Below, piece after piece: positions 10,317 through 21,860 of a DNA stretch of 64,000 nucleotides. Each line of letters starts with the position of its first letter. Position 1 is the first letter of the stretch. The DNA is from Macrobrachium rosenbergii (Eukaryota > Arthropoda > Malacostraca > Decapoda > Palaemonidae). Under the pieces are notes generated by a model. The model was not told the origin of the DNA. It saw only the letters and a list, made by a program, of their open reading frames with translations, and did not search any database. The stretch lies in contig NC_089749.1 in NCBI RefSeq assembly GCF_040412425.1, forward strand, positions 13,122,662 to 13,186,661. The letters are read 5' to 3'. Both the position numbers and the translations under genes were made by a program.

Positions 10317-12815
10317 CTCAGAAGAGTGTCTATTTCCTAAAAAGATTGTTTATAACCCAAAGGACAGTATCACTTTTAATAAATAGAAGTGCATCTCTTT
10401 TATAGTCAGGTAGATCTTACCTTCAGTAAATTGCTTTTGTATCCAGATTTATAGATTTATATTACTCCTTTAAATACTGTTTATAACATCAAGCCAAATG
10501 TGTGAGTGATATCTTAATTTCTCTTTTGTAGGATGGGCACCCATTTAACGTTAACAGTAAGCTTAATGACGAGAGTCAATTTGTGGCCCACTCCTTCATA
10601 CAGTATAAATGCATAACAATTGGCATATGAATGGTGATGAATAAATGCAAATACACATACGTAATTACAAATCAAGGTTCTTATGCCATTTCAAACTTTT
10701 ATTGAAGTGATGTGTTGATTTCTGGAAAAGCAGATGCAACAAACAAGTAAACGCATGACAGCATAATTTGGGAACTGAAAAGTATGCTGTTGTATCACAG
10801 CACTCGTCACTTACTGTGAGGTTTATTGATTTGATTTAACAAATTGACGTTGTAATTAGCCCGGCCGCAGAATCAGAAATTAATTTTTTACTTGGTAACA
10901 ATGTACGTGTAGTCTCTTTGTTAATTCCAACTAAATTTTTTTTTTTTTTTTCAATTTCCTTGGCTTTTACTTTTGTACAAATGTGGAAAATTTCACAGTA
11001 AAATTATATTGTTTCGTAGGGCTTTATTTTGTTATTCATTTTTCTTCCAAGATATTTTACTTTTATTGCTTTGCCAGGTATGATCTTTAGGGTGTGTTCC
11101 TTGGGAATGTTACCTCGTTTTCAAAGCCTTGGCAACAAATCAACGTCAGTGATTATGCTAATAACTATAGGAATAAATTGTAATTTTTTTTTAAATTACA
11201 TCTTCACCCATGTTTTTATAATCATACAATGGTAAGTTGAGACCATTGGGTTACTTTTGAAAATTCTTGTAGAACTTAAATAATTTTTTATGGAAATTAA
11301 AGCAAGGTCAGGTTAGGGAATTTATAGAAGTATACGTTGGAAAAGACCAGGGAAATGAAATTGGAAATGTGGAAAGCCATGCAGCAGGGAAATAAGTGGA
11401 CAGTGCATCTTTTAATATCCGTCTTTAGTGCCCCATGCAAGATGTAGTGTTGATAGTACTCCTGCACAAGTGATATTTACACTCGCACGCAAACATTGGA
11501 ATTTATAAATAATGTCAGTAGTTCTTTGTCAGGATTGATTTGAACGGTCACTTTCAAATAATTATGTCAGATACCATGAATGGGAAATGTTTTCTTAGTG
11601 TTGATGGACTTAAATAGGGCTATTGAACTACAGTATAACTATTTCCTTGGTAAGACATTTGAGTTTTACTTGGAAACACTGAAAAGTTTATAGAAATTTT
11701 GTGGCAAGTTGAAATGTGCTATCAGATGGAAGATTGAGTTCCATGTAGAAATATAACTTCTTGAGAGGAAGACATGCTTTATTTAAGTTTGAAAACTGTT
11801 TCTGAAAGAAGTATAATACATAATTCAGAAAAGGAAGACATCTTTTATGCATAACTGGTGACTGTCTGTGATATGTTGCAATAACGGAATCCCAACAAGG
11901 CTTCGTTTCAACTCGGCGTATCTTAGTGTCCTGAAATATGGAAAAATTAATAAAGTGTAAGTTAATATTATACTTAAGGAAGCTGCCTTTTGTTATGTAA
12001 TAAGTACTTTAGGCAGATTTTTGTGGGTATAAAAATACCTTTATCTGAGTTTGGAAGAGAGGAATTGTGCACAGTAACAAGTCCTGTTGTGAAATATAAT
12101 TACAATGTATAACAGCATTTTTAGTCTTGATGTTTTGTCTTAGAAAATGCAAGAACGTATGTTGTAGACATCATAGCTTCTATTTAAATTACGAATCTCT
12201 TTTTGTTTATCATTTCACTCCATTTCAATTGATTGAAATATGATTTGATGTAGGGAAGGTTCAGTCAAATGGCATTTGACTTTTGCATTGGATAAAGTTC
12301 ATCATGAAAATAATACATAGTGGTTCATAGATTTTTGCAAAAGTTTACTATAAATAATTCTTCATTATCAAAGAGATCATTGTGTTTGTATGGCTTTATT
12401 TATTTACCCATCTACAGTATTTACACACAGATACCAACCTACTTGCGAACAATCAACTTACAAACATTCAGAGATACAACTGGGATCGAAAATTAAAATT
12501 GTGTTCAGAGCGCCCCCCTTTGTCACCCGGAAGTTCAAAATTTGTTTTGCGCGCCTATTCTGTATATACAATACTGTATGCACAGTGTATTGTGTTTTAG
12601 GATGAAAAACGTACAGTATTCTATTGATTTTATATCATACCGTACTTGAATAGGAACGAAGAGTACAGTAACCAACTTAAAAACAATTAAACAAACAAAT
12701 GGCCACATGGAATGTAACGTTTGCAAGCAAGGGGGTATCTGTATTTATTTGTTGTTTGCTCTCAAGTACATTGTAATTACTCTCCCATTTACATACGTAT
12801 TCCATCTTCTTGCAG
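10313..12815. other. Remainder of presumed intron 1, no gene seen
   Basis: AT-rich sequence with no splice-consistent coding segment. A stretch at about 12390-12660 contains GCGAACAATCAACTTACAAAC and reads like a decayed DNA-transposon fragment, but I could not find matching ends. Confidence 0.5.
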
Positions 12816-13048
12816 GTATATGCCACACCTGTGGCGACAAGGTAACGGGTGCTGGGCAGGCGTGTCAAGCCATGGGCAACTTGTATCACACGAACTGCTT
12901 CATATGCTGCTCTTGCGGCCGCGCCCTGCGGGGCAAGGCGTTCTATAACGTCCATGGCAAGGTGTACTGCGAGGAAGATTACTTATACTCAGGTTTCCAG
13001 CAGACAGCTGAGAAGTGTGCCATTTGCGGACATCTCATCATGGAAATG
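12816..13048 (+). CDS. jub: jub exon: LIM domain 1 and start of LIM2
   Basis: The acceptor TTCTTGCAG precedes 12816 and the donor ATG|GTAGGG follows 13048. The exon starts with the last two bases of a codon and ends on a complete Met codon. LIM1 ligands are visible in order: C-x2-C (CHTC), H-x2-C (HTNC), C-x2-C (CCSC) and C-x2-D (CEED). They are followed by the Ajuba-type linker [10 protein letters not shown] and the first zinc pair of LIM2 (CAIC) with GHLIMEM. LIM domains of this family bind Warts/LATS and Snail proteins. The open frame runs upstream into the intron for about 100 bases, so the acceptor, not an ATG, sets the start. Identity is secure. Confidence 0.96.
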
Positions 13049-13057
13049 GTAGGGATT

Positions 13058-13060
<3 letters not shown>

Positions 13061-13135
<75 letters not shown>

Positions 13136-13197
13136 GTCTTTATGTGCTCAGTCATAGATGCATATATAACTTTTCTCTTGTGTTGCAATAATGAATA

Positions 13198-13287
<90 letters not shown>

Positions 13288-13353
13288 CTGAAGTTGTCAT
13301 GTGCTCCATATCTGTGTTTATAAATATTTTCCTTGAAAGTGTTGTAATAATGA

Positions 13354-13427
<74 letters not shown>

Positions 13428-13505
13428 GAAGTTGTCATGTGCTCTATATCTGTGTTTATAAATGTTTTCCTTGAAAGTGTTGTAATAATGAATATTCCCT
13501 CTCTC
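13061..13505. repeat. Triplicated unit with long (CT)n tracts filling jub intron between LIM exons
   Basis: CT tracts at 13061-13132, 13201-13285 and 13359-13425, plus a short remnant near 13498, alternate with related segments of about 70 bp. Those at 13286-13358 and 13426-13497 are nearly identical (GAAGTTGTCATGTGCTC...TTGTAATAATGAATATT). The one at 13133-13200 is more diverged. The array occupies most of the 497-bp intron and begins 12 bp after the donor. Confidence 0.95.
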
Positions 13506-13545
13506 TGAGAGGCAGAGGCCGCATTTCATTAATGATTGATTGCAG

Positions 13546-13676
13546 ATACTCCAAGCCATGGGCAAGTCTTATCATCCCGGATGCTTTCGTTGTTGCATAT
13601 GCAATGAATGCTTGGATGGAGTACCGTTTACTGTCGACGTTGATAATAAAATCTACTGTGTTCACGACTATCATAG
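13546..13676 (+). CDS. jub: jub exon: rest of LIM domain 2
   Basis: The acceptor GATTGCAG ends at 13545 and the donor AG|GTGAGT begins at 13677. The exon reads [16 protein letters not shown], then [12 protein letters not shown], then the IYCVHDYH segment. This supplies the second zinc pair (H, C), the C-x2-C pair and the final C/D pair of LIM2. It ends after two bases (AG) of an Arg codon completed by the A at 27168. The preceding intron is only about 500 bp and consists largely of three CT tracts. Sequence identity to Ajuba-class LIM2 is very high along its whole length. Confidence 0.96.
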
Positions 13677-15770
13677 GTGAGTGTTGTGGCTGTTTCTTGT
13701 ACTTTTTCTCTCCCTAACACCACCAGACCAGGAGTCTCCTCATAAAACCGCCATTCCGTTATTTGAAACTGAAGTGTATTTTGAGATTCTTTTTTGTGTG
13801 TATTTATTTACCATGTGCTGTGTTGGTATGGTTGATCATATAGATTTTCAGTTTCCAGTCTTTACAGAGCTTGCATTCCTTGATCTTTTGATACGTTATA
13901 TTAAAGATGTGGACTGTATGATATTACATATTTCTCAGTCCATGGTATTTTTTTATATTGATTACAATACCATCGCAGAGAAAGGGCATAATTTCAAACC
14001 TTATGAGTACAGTATTAAAGTTAATGAGAAAAAATTGTATTTAACATCATATGCATTGTGCATTGTGAAATGAATGGCTCAGGAATTGGTTGTACAGTTT
14101 TAAATTATGTATATGTATATACTGTACTATGTACTGTACTGTACAGTGTTTACATATTCATATAGTGTATACATGCAATGTACAAAGGGTATGATACATA
14201 CTAAGCACATGCATGCTCATGCATCCATAAACAAATAGAAACTTGTAAGCAAGTTTTTAAGCTGGCAGCTTGAAGGGATTTAATCCTGACTGCATCCACA
14301 AAGTCAAAACTAAAAATGCCTTTAAAGCAAGAGAGGTAAGCATGACAGAAAGATAGGTTTAGTTAGGTAGATGAATCATTGGGTAATAGAATAGGTGAGT
14401 CACACACTATGTTCGAGGAAGGAGAGATCACTAGCAGGAACTGTCCTTTACACAGTTTTAGGCTATACCCTGTCAAATTCCATAAGGGACCAAGAGTAGT
14501 TAGTTACTAAAGGTGTGCTCTAGTTAGACAGGAAAGGTGCCCACAGAACTTTGCATTCTGGGAAATTTACTGGTGATCCTGAAGAATGGTTTTAGAATAA
14601 TAGGTGAATAATATTCTGAATACTAGTGCAGTACTGCTGGAAGAGTCATTAGGAGGTTGAGTGTAGGATCTAACAAAGTTAAAAGTGAGGACACAGTAAT
14701 GGTAGAACACACAAGGTAATTGGTTTGCAGTATTCCTTTAAAAATTATGATAACTGCAAGAACTCTGAGATCATATGACCCAAGAGTAAAAGGGAAAGCA
14801 CAGAATTAGAGCTGAGGATATTAACAGGTAAATCGATTATGCTGGTTTATGGTTTTTGTAACTGTTAGTTGGGATACTTTCACATGGTGTTATAGGATAT
14901 TCTGTACTAAAGAACCCATAGTTAAAGAGCGCTTGATAATATAGTCACTGACAAGCATATTGTAACTTTAATTTGGACATGTGGAATACCTTAAGTCTGA
15001 AATTATGATGCAAATGCTCTTGTAAGTAAAGCAAAATGCATTTGAGATGGGGGGACTTAATATTAGAAGGCATTTCGGCGATTGGTAAATTTTGCTGTAC
15101 ATATTTCAAAAGGTCTTATAATATAATATAGGTCTTGGAGCCATTTTTTAAAATTGAAAATTTTTTGTGTGATATGTATCAAACAATCTTTCAAGGAAAA
15201 ATGGGTGAAGAATTTGGGATTTTAAAATCATAAAAGTACTGTACAGCATCATTATCACCACCATGAAATTTCTCAATTGTCTTTTTGTCTTCTGCACTTT
15301 TTGCATAAACTTCTCCATGAGCTTCATGGCCTTTATATTAGTCTTTTTTCTCGGCCAATTTACTGGTCTTTATCATGCTACTTACGTACAGTATTTAGTA
15401 ATTGTCGTACTAACTGCTCCCCATCCCTTCTCATCAGATCTTCAAACTAACCATAGCTTAGGGGTCTCGGTCTATTTTTCCAGCCACTGGACACCACGTT
15501 TCTCTGTGTATTTCTCCATTATAATATGATCTTCCCACCCCACTCGAGCCATGAGTCTAGCACTTGGTAGTCACTCTTCAACATCACCTCAACTTCTTTT
15601 AATCTGTTTGTGCCTCTGCTGCTTACAGTAGTTGAATGATAATAGTTACACTGCCAGCTGGAACTGTTTCTACCTAGTCCTCATTCTGTCATTTGATTTT
15701 GGAGGTCAGGTGTGATGGTTGGTAAATTGCATGAATCCCAGGGTGAACTGATTGTATATCATAAATGCAG

Positions 15771-15952
15771 GAGTTACCTAGATATTTTCAATAGGGAAGC
15801 CAGGCAAGGAAGCAGCCGAAGACGTCCAACTGTCAGAATTAGCCACTCGTCACATTACACGGCAGCCTCAAGAAGCACTTTACCTGGGCCATCCTTTGGA
15901 GGACAGTGATACCCAACAGTTAATGACGGACTCCCATATCAAATACACTTGA
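15771..15952 (+). other. Coding-like island of unknown meaning
   Basis: A local rise in GC with two overlapping open frames. One frame runs from 15795 to the stop at 15950-15952 and contains KEAAEDVQLSELATR and a tail ending DSHIKYT. The other frame starts after an AG at 15769-15770, ends at 15907-15909, and would fit the phase left by the jub LIM2 exon (it reads SYLDIFNREARQ...). Neither sequence is recognised by me. It may be an alternative terminal exon, a fragment of another gene, or chance. Confidence 0.3.
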
Positions 15953-17001
15953 TGAATCTACAGTATTTTTATGTAAACATGAAATGATGTCTGAGATGAA
16001 GGCTTATTTAAATTGATTGAAACTAATTTTTGTGGTTTGAAGCTGATTGTGGACAAGTAACGAAACATCTGATAACAGAGGAATCTTATACAATCGTTGG
16101 AAATGTAAAAAATATGAAGACTTCGGAAGAATACAAGGCTTAAATCGGAGTGGATTTCCAAACTTCATACTACGTTGGTAGATTGGATTTTCAAGTACTG
16201 CCTTTTGTGGAGTTGAACTGACGTCTCCCATTTATGGAATGGAAGCAACGTCTTCAGGTGAAGAGCCTTATGCAGGATTTGTGTGTTTTCTTGAAGAAGA
16301 ATAATATAAAAAGCTCATGAAAATGTAATTCTCAGTAATTTATTCAACATTCAAGATATTAGTGATAGTATCTTGTTTTTGTGTGAATTTTTAAATCTGG
16401 AATTTTGTTATTAGCAAGATGCTTTTTTGCATGATACTGATTGAAGTTCTCTGGAAGTTATGTATTGAATGTAATAATATAATTTTCAAGAATACATTCT
16501 TTGGTTGAGGACCAATTAAACCAACCTACAATGTAATACTTTAATACAAGGTAGGGAATTTTCGGAAGGAGAGAATTATTGTCGTGGTTTAATGCCTTCA
16601 TATTACAGTATATTATGTACTATTGCATGTTATTTACTTTGCAAAAAATTTTTAATAAATTGCATAGATTAAACATATATGACTTAGAAATACAGGTGTT
16701 CTGTATTGTAGTCTGTAGCTGAAACCAGATATTTTTGCTTTTTTATTATATAGTGCAGTTGCTGTTTACTAATGTATGTTGACAATTAGAAATGTTAGTT
16801 TGTTGATGCTTAAAAAGAACTTAGAATTGTATTTATGTTCCTAGATCTTGGATACATTTCATATAAGATACTTTTATTATTTAATATGAACTAGGGAGAA
16901 GTATTAAGCCAGTTTATAATAAATTATTTATGAGATGTTGATCAAGCATTTAGTTTTATTAAGTTTCCAAGAATACATCCCTACTTGTAATATTTTAATT
17001 T

Positions 17002-17351
<350 letters not shown>

Positions 17352-17537
17352 GATCTCCTTTGGTGTGTCAGCTAATTTCTGATGGAAAAAGGGTGTTTTG
17401 GCAAAACAGGTTTTTACCACTTTCAAGTTACAATTTGTACTTTATGAGAATGTAGTATTGGGAATTGTGGAACAAAGAAACCAATATGTACAGATAGGAA
17501 AAGTATGAAGGCTGGGACTGGAGATTTCTCAAAAAAG

Positions 17538-17690
17538 TTAAGTATATCTTACTTTAACTAGACCACTGAGCTGGTTAACAGCTCTCCTACTGCTGGCCCA
17601 AAGGATTTGATTTATTTTACATGGCTAAGAACCAACTGGTTACCTAGCAACGGGACCTACAGCTTATTGTAGAATCCAAACCACATAAGA
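17538..17690 (-). repeat. tRNA-derived SINE, truncated reverse copy
   Basis: Reverse complement of the 3' half of the element at 3425-3693: TTAAGTATATCTTACTTTAA, GCTGGTTAACAGCTCTCCTA, GAACCAACTGGTTACCTAGC and CAGCTTATTGTAGAATCC. The tRNA-like 5' part is missing, as is usual for truncated retroposed copies. Confidence 0.85.
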
Positions 17691-19309
17691 TTTCTCGAAA
17701 GCTAACTGGTTGTGTTAGCAGGGCAATCGGCCATTTTTGCTCCATGTTTAAGGACAAATCCTGGTCGAGCTTATGTAAGTCTAAGATATATGATATAGTA
17801 TGGTTAAAAGACAAAGTTACAATGATTGGATAATCAAAAAACATAGTTACAGTAATTGGGTGATCAGAATGTGAAAGATTTGAGATGGTCGTATGTGAGA
17901 TACTGTTAAGTGATACCAATTTCACATGACTTACACTTTAAAGTTTTAGCAGCCAGGATTTTGGGCGGATGTCCTAGCCCAAGTATAAACCTCTCAGAGA
18001 ACCTGTGGTATCATTTATTTTTTTTTTAACTTTTGTCACTGAAGTTGCTGCTTTGCTCTTCCCAACTATTGATATTTGGGGAGAGTTTCAGTTTGTGTGT
18101 TGCTGTTTTTACTGATGCTCATTCCAAGCACTTCAGTTGGTCCCAGACTTTGTAGCTGAGAGTTCTTTAGTAAGGGTTTTGATGCCTTACTCAGCTTTGT
18201 TCTTTTATGCCGTTAGGGCTCTCAAGTCATTGCCTTTGGTGGTATGTGTCTTTCCAGACACATTCTTGATCGTCTCTCTTCTCAATTCTCGGAATTGGGC
18301 TGTCTTGTTGGTTTACATGGATTCCAGGTTGGGGAGAGTTTGGTGCATTCCAGAATGCTCTACCCAGCTCAGGACCCTTGCCATCGAATTTCAAGCACCG
18401 TGTCTTATGCTGGCTAGTTTTATGTGGCGCTCTGCTATCCTTAGAGCAGACCTTTGACCTTCATAGTTGTCTTTCACGTATTTTTATCTACAGCAGTGGC
18501 ACAATATCTGTAGATGTATTTTGTTGAGTGTAATTGTCAGAGTGAGTCATTTTCTACAAGTCTAGGGATTTTAGTCATTTTAGTCATTCATCCTCCTTTT
18601 CATTATGACTATCCATCATCTTTGTCCCCTACATGGAGGTTTGTTTATCATGCACTACCTTCCTTGACACCTCAGGTGCTAGGGATCGTACTGTTTAGGG
18701 CTATGACTTCTTTTTCGTCCCTTACTCATGGAAGCTTTCTGGATTTCTGAAGTTGTTGGTGCCACTGTCTGCCATGTATGGGAATTGGATATTTTGCATC
18801 CCATTCACTTAAGGCAGCTTTAAGTTCCCCTTTGAAAAATTGTTTGTAAAGTATGAAATTGAAAAAATCTCAAATTGAGAGGTATTGTAGGTGATGAGGT
18901 TTATGTACTTGCATGAGAATAGTGGGATGCTGTGAATAGTGAATCAGAGACAAATTTTATCAAGTTAGTTTGACAAGTAAAGAAACTTGTAAGCGAACAA
19001 TGGCCATAGTGTTTGTTGTTAACAATGTAGCCTTTTAGATTTTTCTTTAGAAATTCTAAGTACCTTTAGTACTTGCTCACTGTATTGGCTCTCAGGCTTC
19101 ATTGTTGCCCACTGCTTCTCACAGCAGGCCACAGTATGTCACTAAGCCTTGCACCGTCTACAGTAGATGTAATTGTTAGTAGATTACATTATCCAGTGCT
19201 GCTTGTAGATTCTCATGTAGGTTGTCTTACCACCATCTCTGCAATCTACCAAAAGATCTTCCACCTAACTCAGTGGTCTTATTAACTATAGTACTTTAAA
19301 AAAATTATA

Positions 19310-19312
<3 letters not shown>

Positions 19313-19344
<32 letters not shown>
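19313..19344. repeat. Short (TAA)n tract
   Basis: About ten TAA units. Confidence 0.9.
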
Positions 19345-19345
<1 letters not shown>

Positions 19346-21554
19346 TAATAGTAATCTTTACGCTATACTTCCATTACAATATGTTAAGTTGTCTCCCCCT
19401 TCATAGATACTTCCATTTCAAAAAGGCCACTTTACAATAAGGACTGTTTTAAGGGATGAGGAACAGTAAGCTAAGTCAGCTTATTGTTGTTATTGTTTGT
19501 CATTTATCTAAAGATCTCTTAACATAGTTTGCTTATGAACCTTGAAGTACATTACGAGTATTTATCATTTCTCTGAAGATCTTCCAACAAAGTTTGGCTA
19601 AGCAACGAGGAAGAAACATAGACTTTACATATGAACATTAAAGTACAAAATGAGTGAATTATTACAATGCCATTAAATTGACAAAAATGGAAAGGAAAGA
19701 CATGCATAGCATGAAAGGTGAAATCAGTGATAAGTAGAAAGGTTGCAAATGAGCAGTAGGAGTCAAGGAAAAGATCCTTGCCGTGTTGTACATTGTCCCA
19801 GAGACTGAACCTACATGCACATTTCTTGGGTGAGCTAATGCTCCACTCATGTTAGGACTTGGGGAAAGCCATGCAGATGGCTGCTAATAACTCAGTAGGT
19901 GGACCTTTTGGCTGCTAAAAACCACCACTGCATCCCACAAAGATGATAAGGTCATGTGTCCTGAAAATATATTGAGCCCTGAGTTGAGCTTGATCTTTGG
20001 AACACCATGGTAGGAAATCTAGGTGATACCAGTAAGCTACCATGACTATAATGCATAAATAAATAGATCTGAGTCTTTATAATTAAATAAATTATGGTAC
20101 AGGAGCATGCTACATGTCATAGTATTGGAGCCTTTTACAAACTTAAAGTGTCGTGATCTCTAACAATTCCAAGAAAATCATAACAGTTTCACAGTAAGAA
20201 GAGTGAATGATTTTATATACAGGGCAGATTTACATCAGGCACTGCAACACAGTAAGCTGTTAACACTCTGTGTGAGCCAAGTAGTATGGTTTGACTTGAA
20301 AAGGTCAAACACTATGAACTTTAAAATGATTATGGAAGGTAACTCATTAAGGGGTCTGATTTGAAGATGTGAATTGCAATTTTGATTGCCTATAAAAATT
20401 TTCAACAAGGAAAAACAAAAAGACTAAAACAATTTGGAATGAATTTTGACACCATTAGCCCCTTTCCCCTTGCATCTCATACTGTACCGTCTTAATTTCA
20501 AGACCAGCCACTACTTGTAAGAAAAGTGATACTGGAGCTATGCAGCCTGTGCTAGTGAACAGTTATAGCACCAGATGGCATGAGACAGTAGGTGAAAGAA
20601 CTCATCACACTCTAACCCAAAAATGGAAAACCTGACATGATAATGTTATGATGGTCTTGAGGAAAAAAGTCATGCAGTTTGACTAGGTATGGGCTTAGAC
20701 TGACTAGAGTTTTGCCTATGGTGTTACCTGTAAAATATTCAAACTTTAAAATATTACAGACTGCTTTTGTTCATGCTCAGAATGAGTCATAGGTTCTTTG
20801 CCAGAACATTCTCACAATTTTCATGTGATGGCTGATGAAATAGTTGACTTAATTCTCTGCTGAAGCAAGTACAGAGAGAAAACTGGGAATGTAAGGCGTG
20901 GGATTAAGCAAGTTTTGAAGGAAGCAGTTGATTTTGTTGCAGTAGTTATTTAAAAGTTTAGTATCATTGAATAAAACGCATCATCATCTAACATAAACTG
21001 ATTTCTACAACAATGTTTGTAGTGTCTTTAGTTCATAATAGTCAAGTCTGGATGTCAATACTGATGATAGATAGGCTTTACGAAAGGACAGTTCAGCTAC
21101 CAAGGACTGCTGGAGAGAAACCTTAGACCAGCTCTTCTGTGAATAAAGATTTGTTGTTTACGAAGAATCCTTTGGGGAAGTGCCAATAATTATTAAAAGA
21201 GAGAGAGAGAGAGACGTGTTTGAAAGCAGTAATCAGTACATACATGTATTATGATGAAAGAGAGAGATTCATAGGTTTCCTATCTTACAAGTTTGTGAAA
21301 GCTATTTTTAAGGCCATGTCCATAGCTAGCTTGAAAGCTTATTCATTCATCACCCATTCATTTGTTTTATTAAATTTAATTTCCAAGTTTGTAACATATT
21401 TTTCTGCACCTTAATAGTGAAGTATGTCTCTTGATTTTAGTGATGTTTGCTATGTTGAAGCTGTCAAGAATGATGAAATCTCAGCTAGTGGAAATGCCTG
21501 CATCTTTACCTCTTTCTTTAGTTGATCAATACTGAATTGGCTCCTTTTTTTGCA

Positions 21555-21860
21555 GTTGATAAATACTGAATTGGCTCTGTAAGGCCACAAAGGCTAATTG
21601 ACAGCTTTCATACGCTTATTAATAACAAAAGGGGTTACTTCCCAACCAGCTCTTGGTTACTGAATGCGTTGCAGTACATTAGTAAAATCTCAATTAATGA
21701 AAATGATAACTATTCGTTCACAAAACTGTAGTTGTTGTAAATACTGAATTGCTCTGTAAGGGCACAAAGTGAAATGACTTTGTATACACATTAATAATAA
21801 ATAAAAAGGTGGTAGTTCCCAGCCAGCACATGGTTACTGAATACAATTTAGTAACATATA
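21555..21860. repeat. Diverged tandem duplication (about 180 bp spacing)
   Basis: AATACTGAATTGGCTCTGTA, GGCCACAAAG, TTATTAATAA and CAGCTCTTGGTTACTGAAT near 21558-21665 recur with changes near 21739-21845. A third short start (ATCAATACTGAATTGGCTCC) lies near 21525. Confidence 0.75.

Noticed and set aside
13681..14073. Plus-strand frame of 130 residues after the LIM2 exon
   Set aside because: It begins inside the intron just after the donor at 13677; the conserved LIM2-LIM3 linker is found at 27168 instead.
18137..18457. Plus-strand frame of 106 residues in a GC-raised stretch of the large intron
   Set aside because: No recognisable domain and no splice support; a phrase upstream only loosely resembles retroelement integrase and is too short to rely on.
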